Source: Rhizobium indicum (GTDB lineage Bacteria; Pseudomonadota; Alphaproteobacteria; Rhizobiales; Rhizobiaceae). Taken from it: a stretch of 64,000 nucleotides of DNA. Shown here one piece after another: positions 9,463-17,907 of this stretch. The translations under genes were made by a program, and so were the position numbers. Under the pieces are notes generated by a model. The model worked only from the letters and a program-made list of their open reading frames with translations. It did not search any database and had not been told where the DNA came from. Location: assembly GCF_005862305.2 (NCBI RefSeq), contig NZ_CP054023.1:393342-457341 (forward strand), read 5' to 3'. Position 1 is the stretch's first letter. Every line of letters starts with the position of its first letter.

Positions 9463-10230
9463 CTACAACGCGCCTTTAGACAATACTGCGTCCGACAAAT
9501 TGTAGTAATCCATATCGTACGCGAATGCCTCGGTGAGTTTAAATTCGGGACTACATGGTGGGGCTTCCGTGATGTATTTGTTGCTACTGAGGTATCTGAG
9601 TAAACCGATCGCATCAGCTCTCTTCTGGGCTACGAATCCGTTTGCCAGCCAAGCCTTCAGAGCACCAAGCTGTTCAATAGGCCCGAGACTTACATCGGCG
9701 ACCGACATGAGTTTATGGAGGCTTCTGGTCATGAAGTGAAGGGAACGTGATAGTTCCTCAAGTTGCTGGCGGACTTTTCTCTCTATGATGCCTTCACGCT
9801 CTGCTCTTTTTAAAGTCATCCTGATGTCGAACAGCGCTTCGCCTATCCCCTTGGAGCCCATGTCGGAAGGAGCCATGGGTACCGCGACGTCGGCGTCGTC
9901 GGCGAGAACGTTTCTACGATACCATCTGAAGATCAGCCCGTGCCCGGTCATGCCGAATGGCGCAAGCTCAGCCGCCCGAAGGGCGCCTATGCTTGCCGCA
10001 CCATAGAGCCGGACCCCCTGCGACATCGCCCAGAGGATTTCTTGATGGCGAACCGCTGGTGACTGGGCGAATACTCCGTCGATGAGAGCAATTGTGGATG
10101 GAGCGTATTGAACCACCGCTCGAACAACATCTCCACACCCTGCGGGAGGGAGGTAGCGGGCGTCCATGTGCAGCCGTGCCTCAGCGGCGCTAATGGTTGG
10201 GCCGAGAAAAATGACGACATCACCACGCAA
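9463..10230 (-). CDS. tfuA: TfuA-like protein
   Basis: This is a member of the TfuA family, named for the trifolitoxin locus of Rhizobium leguminosarum bv. trifolii. Family hallmarks are visible: IFLGPTISAAEAR at the start, DARYLPPAGCGD, IALIDGVF, and the central RLYGAASIGALRAAEL...GMTGHG block (about residues 75-105). TfuA partners YcaO enzymes, and in thioviridamide-type clusters and in methanogens the pair is linked to backbone thioamide formation. The TTG at 10230 has GGAG seven bases upstream and is the only in-frame start, overlapping the ycaO end by 11 bases. Confidence 0.93.
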   Translation of the reverse strand: MRGDVVIFLGPTISAAEARLHMDARYLPPAGCGDVVRAVVQYAPSTIALIDGVFAQSPAVRHQEILWAMSQGVRLYGAASIGALRAAELAPFGMTGHGLIFRWYRRNVLADDADVAVPMAPSDMGSKGIGEALFDIRMTLKRAEREGIIERKVRQQLEELSRSLHFMTRSLHKLMSVADVSLGPIEQLGALKAWLANGFVAQKRADAIGLLRYLSSNKYITEAPPCSPEFKLTEAFAYDMDYYNLSDAVLSKGAL

Positions 10231-11371
10231 GATGGAACTCCGGATTGGTTTCTAAGGGGGGAGCAATCACTTTCGCTACATGAAGCGGTATTCGTTCATC
10301 GGAGTGTAGATGGACAAGAATTGCCGCCTGAGCGCCCGCAAGCTGAAGAGCCGTCAATATCCGTCTTAGCGGATCCTCCAGAGGTCCGTTGTTTACGTCT
10401 GTCTGATACGTCCGCTCACCCTTTGCTAACTGGGCCCGCCAACCCGCCAGTTCGGAAGCCCCGGGATAGCTATAGAGATCGGTCCTAACATCCTCTCGGG
10501 CCGCTGAAATGACGCCTAGTCTGGACTGACACGCTTCAAGAAGAGCGCTGGCCAAAGCATTATCGTGAGTGAAGGCACATCCAAATCCTTCAGCGGGCAA
10601 CGGAGCAAACGGCGCTTGCTCCCCATTCTCCATGATATGAACCCAGTAGACGGGGAACTCATGCGCCGTTGGAATCCGCCAAATGCCAACCCCAAAGCCC
10701 GCAGCACGCACCTTGATCACGATTTCGCCGGAAAGCCCTGCGGTAACGGATTGAGTGTTTATTTGGAAACGGTCAAAGAAATGCGGAGTTTCCAGTGCCG
10801 AACAGCGGGCTTGACGCTCCAAAATCTCGAAGCAGGCGTGGAGGACCGCGTGTTGGACGCTCGCGCTGGCCGCAAGGCCCGATGTATCGCGCGGAACCCA
10901 CTTTGGGTGAGGGGATGGTATCGTGTAGGCGGTATCCACCAGCCCTAACGGAACTGAGGTTTTCAGGCCAGAGAACAGATCGACCCCATCTATCCAAGTC
11001 AGCGTCTCGGCGGTGTCTCTGACGCCAAGATGTGACCAGAGCCCTTGTTCTTTGCTTTCGCGAAAGGGCGCCGTGAATATCGAGTCAGGGGCGATCCGTT
11101 CTGAAGCCCAACCTTCAAGGGACTCCATTAACGCTGATATTGCGGCCAAGGGAAAAGTCATGCCTTTACCTTGGCTTACCGTCACCGACAAAGATTGGGG
11201 GCGAACTACCTGAACGACTGGGATTCCGATCCAGTCCAGATTGGTAACCGAGCCCAACCTTGTGATGCCAAATTCGTTCTTCCGCGCCAAAATCCTCTTC
11301 GCTGTCTGCCAAGGATCGGGCAGCGTTCGAAGGTGAGCATCAAAGATGATATTCAGCAGCCCTTCGTCCAG
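10220..11371 (-). CDS. YcaO-domain cyclodehydratase/thioamidation enzyme, probable CTG start
   Basis: YcaO enzymes use ATP to phosphorylate peptide backbone amides, giving azolines, thioamides or amidines. The ATP-binding motifs are present: SQGKG, SALMESLE (the SxxxExxE type), a second ExxE block (HACFEILERQ) and EACQSRLG near residue 290. The family N-terminus RTLPxxxT...FGITR is found only if the frame is extended past the TTG at 11290. The upstream codons contain no ATG, GTG or TTG, but AGGAGG at 11378-11383 is followed after six bases by CTG (11369-11371), which I take as the start (383 residues). It lies 20 bases after the regulator's stop and overlaps tfuA by 11 bases. Confidence 0.92.
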   Translation of the reverse strand: MDEGLLNIIFDAHLRTLPDPWQTAKRILARKNEFGITRLGSVTNLDWIGIPVVQVVRPQSLSVTVSQGKGMTFPLAAISALMESLEGWASERIAPDSIFTAPFRESKEQGLWSHLGVRDTAETLTWIDGVDLFSGLKTSVPLGLVDTAYTIPSPHPKWVPRDTSGLAASASVQHAVLHACFEILERQARCSALETPHFFDRFQINTQSVTAGLSGEIVIKVRAAGFGVGIWRIPTAHEFPVYWVHIMENGEQAPFAPLPAEGFGCAFTHDNALASALLEACQSRLGVISAAREDVRTDLYSYPGASELAGWRAQLAKGERTYQTDVNNGPLEDPLRRILTALQLAGAQAAILVHLHSDERIPLHVAKVIAPPLETNPEFHLAW

Positions 11372-11391
11372 TTCCTGCCTCCTCTACTCGA

Positions 11392-14376
11392 TCATCCTGG
11401 AAAAACGTCCAACTCGCGTCTCGCTCTGTTCGCAAGCCAAGCGGCTTTTTGCCCCTCGGCAATTCGGACTGCGTTTGCCAGGTCTTTTTTGACAGACGAC
11501 GGTTGTTTGCTTAAGGCACGCCTCAGTTTCGCGCTGCGCCTGTATAACTCGGGGAGCCAAAACAATTGGCCGCTGTTACGTCCGACATCGATTGCATATT
11601 GCAAGGTTACGAGCGCCTCATCATTTCGGCCAAGCCTTTGGAGGACCTGTGCATGCATGTCGCTGTGCATCGAGAAATTGTCATCGGTCCCCAATTGTTG
11701 CTGAAGCTGAAGGGCATCTTCAAAGCGCTTTCCTCCGTTTCCGTCGGCGGACGTCATCATTTCCGCCCACCCGCAGTACATGTTGGCCCTCGCTTCGCTC
11801 GCTGCCAGCCCGTGTTTTTCAGCCAGCGACAGCATCTTCTCCCCTAAAGCGTAGACGTCATCGTACCTTCCTTGGCACCGGCGAAGTACGATCGCGTAGT
11901 AAAGTCCGTGGACCATACTCCCAACGTGTTCGGTGGAGTTAGCCCAATCTAAGCATGCTTGGATCGCCGATTCACTTGCGCCAATCTCGTTGAGAAGCAG
12001 GTAGGAGAGAGCACTCTCGCCCAACCCACATACCTTGGCGTCGTGTCCGCCGAAAAAGGCGCGGTTTCGAACTGCTCTGTAAGAATCATATAACCCAAGG
12101 CCTTTCGCGACGCAGTCGAGACAGAAGCCGTGCTCACCCGCATGAAAGCTGGTGGCCCACCCGCAGTGATACGACTGAAGCCTTGTTTCCTGGTCCTCGA
12201 CGGATTGCATGTCTTCAACAAGGATTCGTGCGCGAGATTGTTGAGTCTGGATATTCGGCGCTGTGAACCACCATCCCCAATACAAAGGGAAATGCCTCTC
12301 CCGAACGGCAGAAGGTTGTTTTCGCAAGAGCTGTGTCGCTCTCGAATAGATCCGTCGCGCAACTTCGGAGCCTTCCCCTTCAAGCGCAGTTGCAACGACT
12401 CCTTGCAGCTTGAGCAGGTTCAAGATGAGGTCAGTGCGATCGGCTTCCCGCGAAGATATGTTACTGATCGCCTCGGCGCACAGTGTGAGGGAAACGTTGG
12501 CCTCATGCATTGCGGATCGAAGGACGCTGGCCTCCGCCGCTGCCGATGCGAACCTGGCGGCAGCAACGTGTAAGCCAGCTTCGGCGCACTGCCAGGCAGC
12601 TATAGCTGCAGGCAAACTCGGGGTCCGCTCCTGAATCAGAAAGTCTGCAATCCGCCGGTGTATTCGTCGTCGATCGCTCTTAAGGAGACTTCCGTACGTA
12701 GCTTCTTGCATGAGAACATGGCGAAACTGATAGGTGCGGGGAGCCGTTGGCAACGGTTCAATGATGCCTTGAGAAAGCAGTCGCTCGATGTGGACGTCAA
12801 CGGCTCGGCGGCTTGTTTCCTCAAGAAGATAGGTGAGCAGGGAGATGCTGAATTCACGACCTATGACGCTAGCAAATTGGGCAACCTTTCGAGCATCGCC
12901 GGTTGACGCCAACCTTGCGGAGAGCAGATCGTTTAGCGAAGTAACGCCGCCGTCGAGGAGCAACCCTTTCCATTCCGAAGCAACTTTCCCAAGTGCGTGC
13001 CGTCCCCGGAAAAACTCGGCCAACTCTTCGGCGTAGAGTGGCATCCCATCGCATTGGTCTAGAATGAAATCAGACAAACCTGGAGGGGGACGTTCACCCC
13101 AGATGGATGCCACCAGATCCCGGACCGCAGTCGGAGCCAAGCCAGTGAGTTCTATTTCGGTTGTGGCCGCCAACGATCTCCTTATCCGTGAGGTTTGCAA
13201 TATTAGGACCGGGAGCTTGTGAGCCAACGAACCAAGGCGATCCATCAACTCGACCGTCATCCCATCGGCCCAATGGACGTCCTCGAATACGAGGAGCGTA
13301 GGGATAAGGTTGGCATTGCACGTCAGCAGATGAGCGGCGGCTTCGATTACCTCCTGTCGAAACGCCCGACCAGATAGATCTGTCGTACGGATCTGGCCGG
13401 GGTTGCTTGATTTTTGCTCGGCTGTGAACGAAAGGATCGTGGTGGCGGAAGCTTCACTTACCTCTCTCTTGGTTGTTTGGAGAGCCTTCAAAAAAGCTTT
13501 CGCGTCTCCCTCCCTCAGAGTGGAAGTTCCCACGACGGCCTCAAGAAAGGCAACAAACGAGTGCAACGGTTGGCTTTCCAGGCGTCTATTGCATTGAAAC
13601 ACCACACTATCGTGCTGAGTCTTCGCCAATCGATCCGCGAATTCCCGGATAAGCTTCGACTTGCCTATGCCGGCTTCGCCGACTAGCGCTATCGCGCTTC
13701 CGTTACCCACGCAGGCCGCTTCCCAAGCTTTCGAGAGTGCCGTCAGTTCCTTTTCCCGGCCCCTAATGGGTCTGTTTCGGTCTTGAGGCAGCGCTCCTAC
13801 AGATGACTCCTCCAATCGGCCGTTGGGTTGCCAAAGACCAGTCGGTTCGTCAAAACCTTTGAGTTTGGCTTCTCTCAACAATCCGTATCGAAATTTACTG
13901 CGCGTCAGCTGATAAGTTGACTCGGCGACGAGCACCGAATTCGGATCGGCCTCTGCCTGCAGGCGGGCGGCCAGAATTGGCGCCGTTCCTATAATTTCAT
14001 TGCCTTCAGAGGAAAACACGACGAGGCTCGTTGCGACGCCGACGCGCAACTTGAATGCCAGTCGGGACTTCGCTTTAGATTTGGCGACAAGCTCAATCAG
14101 TTCCAGCGACGACTGAACCGCGCTTTCTGCGGCATCTTCGGCTTGTTCGGGATATCCAAAAAAGCAGCAGCCACCGTCTCCAAGGCGCTGATGAAGAAAG
14201 CCGCCGTGCCTTTTTATGATCGTTTCAGCGTTTTGATGCAGAGCGGAAACGGAACGGAAAAACTGTTCCGGCTCGCTCTTCAGCAGAAGCTCTGTCGATC
14301 CAACTATATCGTAAAATAGGGCAGTTACCTGCCGTCGCTCGCCTGAGAACCGAAATCGCGCGTCGAGGGTCTTCAT
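11392..14376 (-). CDS. Cyclase-like/AAA ATPase/TPR signalling protein
   Basis: This 994-residue protein has three parts. Residues 10-185 are a class III nucleotide cyclase-type domain (RRQVTALFYDIVGST; HQRLGDGG). Residues 200-480 are an AAA/STAND-type ATPase with Walker A LVGEAGIGKSK (about 232-242) and Walker B TLLVFEDVHWAD (about 360-371). The rest is TPR-like helical repeats. The usual catalytic Asn of the cyclase (VNxAARL) is Ile here (PILAARL), while the Arg remains, so cAMP synthesis is doubtful. It is the first gene of the operon and probably senses a signal or the product. I chose ATG 14376; a TTG at 14409 is possible. Neither has a clear ribosome-binding site. Confidence 0.9.
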   Translation of the reverse strand: MKTLDARFRFSGERRQVTALFYDIVGSTELLLKSEPEQFFRSVSALHQNAETIIKRHGGFLHQRLGDGGCCFFGYPEQAEDAAESAVQSSLELIELVAKSKAKSRLAFKLRVGVATSLVVFSSEGNEIIGTAPILAARLQAEADPNSVLVAESTYQLTRSKFRYGLLREAKLKGFDEPTGLWQPNGRLEESSVGALPQDRNRPIRGREKELTALSKAWEAACVGNGSAIALVGEAGIGKSKLIREFADRLAKTQHDSVVFQCNRRLESQPLHSFVAFLEAVVGTSTLREGDAKAFLKALQTTKREVSEASATTILSFTAEQKSSNPGQIRTTDLSGRAFRQEVIEAAAHLLTCNANLIPTLLVFEDVHWADGMTVELMDRLGSLAHKLPVLILQTSRIRRSLAATTEIELTGLAPTAVRDLVASIWGERPPPGLSDFILDQCDGMPLYAEELAEFFRGRHALGKVASEWKGLLLDGGVTSLNDLLSARLASTGDARKVAQFASVIGREFSISLLTYLLEETSRRAVDVHIERLLSQGIIEPLPTAPRTYQFRHVLMQEATYGSLLKSDRRRIHRRIADFLIQERTPSLPAAIAAWQCAEAGLHVAAARFASAAAEASVLRSAMHEANVSLTLCAEAISNISSREADRTDLILNLLKLQGVVATALEGEGSEVARRIYSRATQLLRKQPSAVRERHFPLYWGWWFTAPNIQTQQSRARILVEDMQSVEDQETRLQSYHCGWATSFHAGEHGFCLDCVAKGLGLYDSYRAVRNRAFFGGHDAKVCGLGESALSYLLLNEIGASESAIQACLDWANSTEHVGSMVHGLYYAIVLRRCQGRYDDVYALGEKMLSLAEKHGLAASEARANMYCGWAEMMTSADGNGGKRFEDALQLQQQLGTDDNFSMHSDMHAQVLQRLGRNDEALVTLQYAIDVGRNSGQLFWLPELYRRSAKLRRALSKQPSSVKKDLANAVRIAEGQKAAWLANRARRELDVFPG

Positions 14377-14477
14377 GATAGATCGCCCAGCATCGGAGAA
14401 GCCAAGCAAGGACAGCCGATTTGTTGTCCTAATGCAAGCTTTAACTAGGTTTGCTCAACTATTTCGAGCGGTCGAAG

Positions 14478-14690
14478 TGAACCGCGCCGGGTTTGCCGGA
14501 GGCTCCAACAAAGTGGAGCCGATATGGGCAAGACAACAAACAAGTTTTCCCTGAAGTCCGTGACCGGGCCATCCGCATGGTGTTGGATCACGAAGCCGAG
14601 CGTCCCTCGCGGGGGGCTGCCGTTTCATCTATCGCGGCCAAGATTGGCTGCTCGCCAGCCACGCTGTACGAATGGAATTCGATTCCGGGC
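14478..14690 (+). pseudogene. IS3-family element relic: left end and broken orfA
   Basis: The sequence starts TGAACCGCGCCGGGTTTG at 14478, which resembles the left terminal repeat of rhizobial IS3-family elements. It is followed by an ATG at 14524 giving MGKTTNKFS. After one missing base in the C run near 14550, the next frame continues the OrfA pattern: [17 protein letters not shown], then [24 protein letters not shown]. The match stops near 14690, and the rest of orfA and all of orfB are gone. It lies upstream of the YcaO operon's first gene. Confidence 0.82.
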
Positions 14691-14890
14691 CCACAGGTTG
14701 TCCTCGAGGCCCTTGTACGAGCGGAATGCCTGGCGCTCGAACTTGCTCGGTCGATCGCAGAGGGGTGTCATATCCCGGTTGCTCGTCCGCCAGGTTTGAC
14801 GTCGATGACCCTCCGCCCGAAGCGCGGTGTTGCGCGTGGAACGAATTGCGGCGTCGGGACGTTTGGTAGCGCGAGTTAGAGGAGAATATC

Positions 14891-15082
14891 ATGGGAAGTA
14901 CTGCAGACAAGATTAAGGGAAAGACGAACGAAGTCGCCGGCAAGGCACGGCAGGCAGCCGGCAAAGCGGTCGACAATCATGACGAGCAGGCCAAGGGCGC
15001 CGTTCAGGAAGCCAAAGGTAAGGCCCAGGTTGCCAAAGGCGACGCCAAAGATGCCGTGAAGAAGGTTGTCGATAAGGCCTAG
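14891..15082 (+). CDS. CsbD family stress protein
   Basis: This 63-residue, Lys/Ala-rich hydrophilic protein opens MGSTADKIKGKTNEVAGKAR, the typical CsbD start, and continues with repeats of the form KGAVQEAKGKAQVAKGDAK. CsbD proteins are stress-induced in many bacteria (sigma-B regulon in Bacillus) and their activity is not known. GAGGAGA lies six bases before the ATG. A strong terminator follows directly, so it is probably a single-gene unit. Confidence 0.93.
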   Translation: MGSTADKIKGKTNEVAGKARQAAGKAVDNHDEQAKGAVQEAKGKAQVAKGDAKDAVKKVVDKA

Positions 15083-15109
15083 CGCCTTTCAGCATTTGAG
15101 TTTCCCCTT

Positions 15110-15136
15110 AAGCCCGCGCTGGTCGCGGGCTTTTTT
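15110..15136 (+). terminator. Rho-independent terminator after csbD
   Basis: A perfect 9-bp stem AAGCCCGCG (15110-15118) / CGCGGGCTT (15124-15132) with a 5-base loop runs straight into TTTT. Confidence 0.92.
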
Positions 15137-15151
15137 ACGAAAGAGATTCCC

Positions 15152-15492
15152 ATGAAGCTCGTAGCAATCGCCGCAGCAGCGGTCCTTATCGGTCTTCTGA
15201 CAGAAAACGCGTCCGCGCAGGCCGTCGAGGACCCCGCTGTCAATGCCTGCAAGAATACCGGCCCGCTCGCCCTCCGTGAGCGTTCTCCGGATATCACCGA
15301 TCTCGTCATGGACATGGAAAGCCTTGCCATCAGCAAAGCCGACACCAAGGTCCAGGACGTGGCGATAAAGTCGGTGATCCTCGGGGAAGCCTATATATAG
15401 CCCAGAAGGAAAAGACCGGAAAGCCGGACAGGTTCGTATGCTTGCTCGGCGACAAAGGAAAGGTCCTGCTGACGTTTTTTACCGCACAGTAG
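15152..15492 (+). pseudogene. Frameshifted secreted small protein
   Basis: The frame opens at ATG 15152 with a signal peptide (MKLVAIAAAAVLIGLLTENASAQ) shorter than 25 residues. It reads on through NACKNTGPLALRERSPD and VQDVAIKSVILGEAYI to a TAG inside TATATATAG (15392-15400). Removing one TA unit restores a frame that continues AQKEKTGKPDRFVCLLGDKG and KVLLTFFTAQ to the TAG at 15490-15492. That tail suits the protein, so the intact gene would encode about 112 residues. The cause may be a real mutation, slippage or a sequence error. Function unknown; the signal peptide and one Cys pair suggest a periplasmic protein. Confidence 0.75.
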
Positions 15493-15637
15493 CTTCGGCA
15501 ACGGTAACCCCCCGGGAACGTATTTGGCGCGTTGGGACTCGGAGTTGAAATACCGGGCGGGACGCGCCAACGCCGCCCGGAGCCGAACTCCGCCGGAGAG
15601 TTAGTGCCTTCTCGCATAAGCTGCTAGCCGCACTTGA

Positions 15638-15990
15638 ATGGTCTTCAACGCTGGCGGCCTGTGCGTCGCAGGGGAGGTGTGCGACGCCTCCTATGTCGCC
15701 GTGCTTAGTCAAGAGATGACGCACTGGACTGGTACACCGCGAAGGCTTGATCGTGATCTCAGTCGCTACGCAAAAGACAGGAGCGAACGCGTTCGCGAAG
15801 AACTCATGGCCGAACTCGGCAGCTGCTTTCTCTGCGCCGATCTTGGCATCGTCCCTGAGCTCGAACCACGCTCCCGACCACGCAAGCTATCTCGTTGGCT
15901 GGCTCAAGGTTCTGGGCTACGACAAGCGCGCCATCTTTTCGGCGAGCGCATGCGCAGCAGGCCCTCCTTGCAGCCGGACCTCGACGAGGA
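15638..15990 (+). pseudogene. Relic of an ArdC-like antirestriction protein
   Basis: The C-terminal metallopeptidase-like part of a plasmid/ICE-type ArdC protein can be read in two frames. The first gives YVAVLSQEMTHWTGTPRRLD, then REELMAELGSCFLCADLGI. The second continues DHASYLVGWLKVLGYDKRAIFSAS. Intact family members have HELTHWTG at the first motif; here the first His is Gln (QEMTHWTG). The N-terminal DNA-binding domain is missing. It points to past presence of conjugative or integrative DNA. Confidence 0.72.
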
Positions 15991-16107
15991 GGAGGCGACG
16001 TAAGCCGTCTTCCTCAGCCATGAGAGACGCGGATCACTTCGCGGCCCGATAGCCTCGCGAGCTTCTTGCGGAAAAGCGTTAGGACGGCGCATCCTCCCCC
16101 CCATCAC

Positions 16108-16920
16108 TCACACCACCGCACTAAAATCCGCCGCCAGCACCGCATCCTTCAGCGCCCTAGAATACTCATGCTGCGGATCATCCAACACCGCTCGCGCTTG
16201 TCCGCGCTCGACGATTTCGCCTTTGCGCATGATGATGATGTTGTCGCTGATGTAATAGGCGGTGGCGAGGTCGTGGGTGATGTAGACGATGGAAAGACCG
16301 AGCTCGTTTTTCAAGCGGCCAAAGAGATTGACGATGGCCATGCGCAGCGAGGCGTCGACCATGGAGACCGGTTCATCGGCGACCAGCAGTCGGGGTTGCG
16401 GAATCAGCGCGCGGGCGATGGCGACGCGCTGAAGCTGGCCGCCCGATAGTTCGTGGGGAAACCGGCCTTTCACTTCTTCAAGGGTCAGGCCGACATGGAC
16501 GAGTGCTGCATCCGCCATCTTCTCCGCCTGCTGCCGGTCCGGCCGTTTTCCCGAGAACGAAAAATTGAGGGCCGTCTCGAAGAGATAACGATCGACCCGT
16601 TTCAGCGGGTTGAAGGCTTCGAACGGGTTCTGCAGAACCGGCTGAACCTCCTTCATGAAAGCCTTGCGTTCGGCTCTGCTATGGATGGCGACGGTGCTGC
16701 CGCTGAATTGAAGCTCGCCTTCCGTCGGTTCGGTCTGCCCGAGGATCATCGCCGCGATCGTCGATTTTCCCGAGCCGGATTCGCCAACGATCGAGAGGAT
16801 CTCCGGCTCCGCTCCCAGTTCGAAGCTGACGTCCTTGACCGCCGTGATCAGCCGCCGGCCGAGCATGCCGCCTTGGCGGTAGACTTTCGTGACATGCGAG
16901 AGGCTAAGAAGAGCGCTCAA
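16108..16920 (-). CDS. Peptide-type ABC importer ATPase (DppF-like)
   Basis: This 270-residue ATPase is the second of a pair in a dipeptide/oligopeptide-type importer. Walker A is GESGSGKST, the Q-loop region QNPFEAFNP, the signature LSGGQLQR and Walker B LVADEPVSMVD. The usual Thr-Ser-Ala-Leu after the Walker B Glu is Val-Ser-Met-Val here, a common variant. The probable start is TTG at 16920, with GGAGA six bases upstream, overlapping the stop of the preceding ATPase gene by 4 bases. It is the last gene of the five-gene importer operon. Confidence 0.92.
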   Translation of the reverse strand: MSALLSLSHVTKVYRQGGMLGRRLITAVKDVSFELGAEPEILSIVGESGSGKSTIAAMILGQTEPTEGELQFSGSTVAIHSRAERKAFMKEVQPVLQNPFEAFNPLKRVDRYLFETALNFSFSGKRPDRQQAEKMADAALVHVGLTLEEVKGRFPHELSGGQLQRVAIARALIPQPRLLVADEPVSMVDASLRMAIVNLFGRLKNELGLSIVYITHDLATAYYISDNIIIMRKGEIVERGQARAVLDDPQHEYSRALKDAVLAADFSAVV

Positions 16921-17906
16921 ACCTGATCTCCCGTAACGGCAAAACACGCCACGCGCCGCTGCGGCTCGACGGTGACGAGCGGCGGAACCTTCTGCGAGCA
17001 GATCTCCATGCGCTTCGGACAGCGCGGGTGAAAGCGGCAGCCTTCCGGAGGCATGGCGAGGTTCGGCGGGCGCCCCTCCAGCGAAGGGCGGGCCGTCGCA
17101 TCGCCGATGCGCGGCAGGCTGCCGACGAGGTGCTGCGTATAGGGGTGGAGCGGTTTGCTGAAGAGTTTGGCGGTCGGCGCTTCCTCGACAAGGCGCCCGG
17201 CATAGACAATGCCGATGCGGTCGGAGACCGTCGCGTGAACCCCCATATCATGGGTGACGAATAGGAAGGACGAGCCCATCTCGCGCTGGATTTCGCGGAT
17301 CATCGACAGCACGTCGCGCTGAACGATGACGTCGAGCGCCGTCGTCGGCTCGTCGGCGATAATGAATTCCGGCGTCAGGATGGTGGCCAGCGCGATGGTC
17401 ATGCGCTGGCGCATGCCGCCTGACAGTTCGTGGGGATAGGCGTCGAGCAGATGCGGATCGAGCTTCAGCCGCTGCAGATGGGTGGCGACCCTTTCCAAAA
17501 AGACCGGGCCGCTGACCTTCATGTGGCGAAAGGCGAAATCGGTGAAGGAATGACGGATCCGGCGCACCGGATTGAGCACGTTCATCGAACCCTGCATGAT
17601 ATAGGACAGATGCCGCCAGCGCAGCGCCAGGCGCTCTTCCGGCTTCATCGCGTAAATATCCTGGGTGCCGCCGTCGAAATGGAATGTCACTTTCCCTGAA
17701 ACGACCCTCAGCGGCGGCCGGATCGCGCCGGCAATGGTCTTGATCAAGGTCGTCTTGCCGCTGCTCGATTCACCGGCAACGCCATAGACCTCGCCGCGGG
17801 CAATCGTCAGGCTGATATCGTCGACGGCGCGCACCTCGCGATCGACGCCGTAGAGGAAGGCACGGTAATAGGCTTTCAGATTCTCAATTTCGACCAAGGG
17901 ATCCAT
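16917..17906 (-). CDS. Peptide-type ABC importer ATPase (DppD-like)
   Basis: This 329-residue ATPase has Walker [11 protein letters not shown]-loop QGSMNVLNP, signature LSGGMRQR and Walker [12 protein letters not shown]. The C-terminal oligopeptide-transporter extension ends with the cysteine cluster [14 protein letters not shown], seen in DppD/OppD proteins and able to hold an iron-sulfur cluster in some. The stop overlaps the start of the partner ATPase; the start follows the permease stop by one base. Confidence 0.93.
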   Translation of the reverse strand: MDPLVEIENLKAYYRAFLYGVDREVRAVDDISLTIARGEVYGVAGESSSGKTTLIKTIAGAIRPPLRVVSGKVTFHFDGGTQDIYAMKPEERLALRWRHLSYIMQGSMNVLNPVRRIRHSFTDFAFRHMKVSGPVFLERVATHLQRLKLDPHLLDAYPHELSGGMRQRMTIALATILTPEFIIADEPTTALDVIVQRDVLSMIREIQREMGSSFLFVTHDMGVHATVSDRIGIVYAGRLVEEAPTAKLFSKPLHPYTQHLVGSLPRIGDATARPSLEGRPPNLAMPPEGCRFHPRCPKRMEICSQKVPPLVTVEPQRRVACFAVTGDQV

Positions 17907-17907
17907 A

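Noticed and set aside
6912..14690. A composite transposon carrying the YcaO operon
   Set aside because: The two flanking relics match different parts of transposases that appear to belong to different IS3 subgroups, and no matching outer ends were found, so a single mobile unit is not supported.
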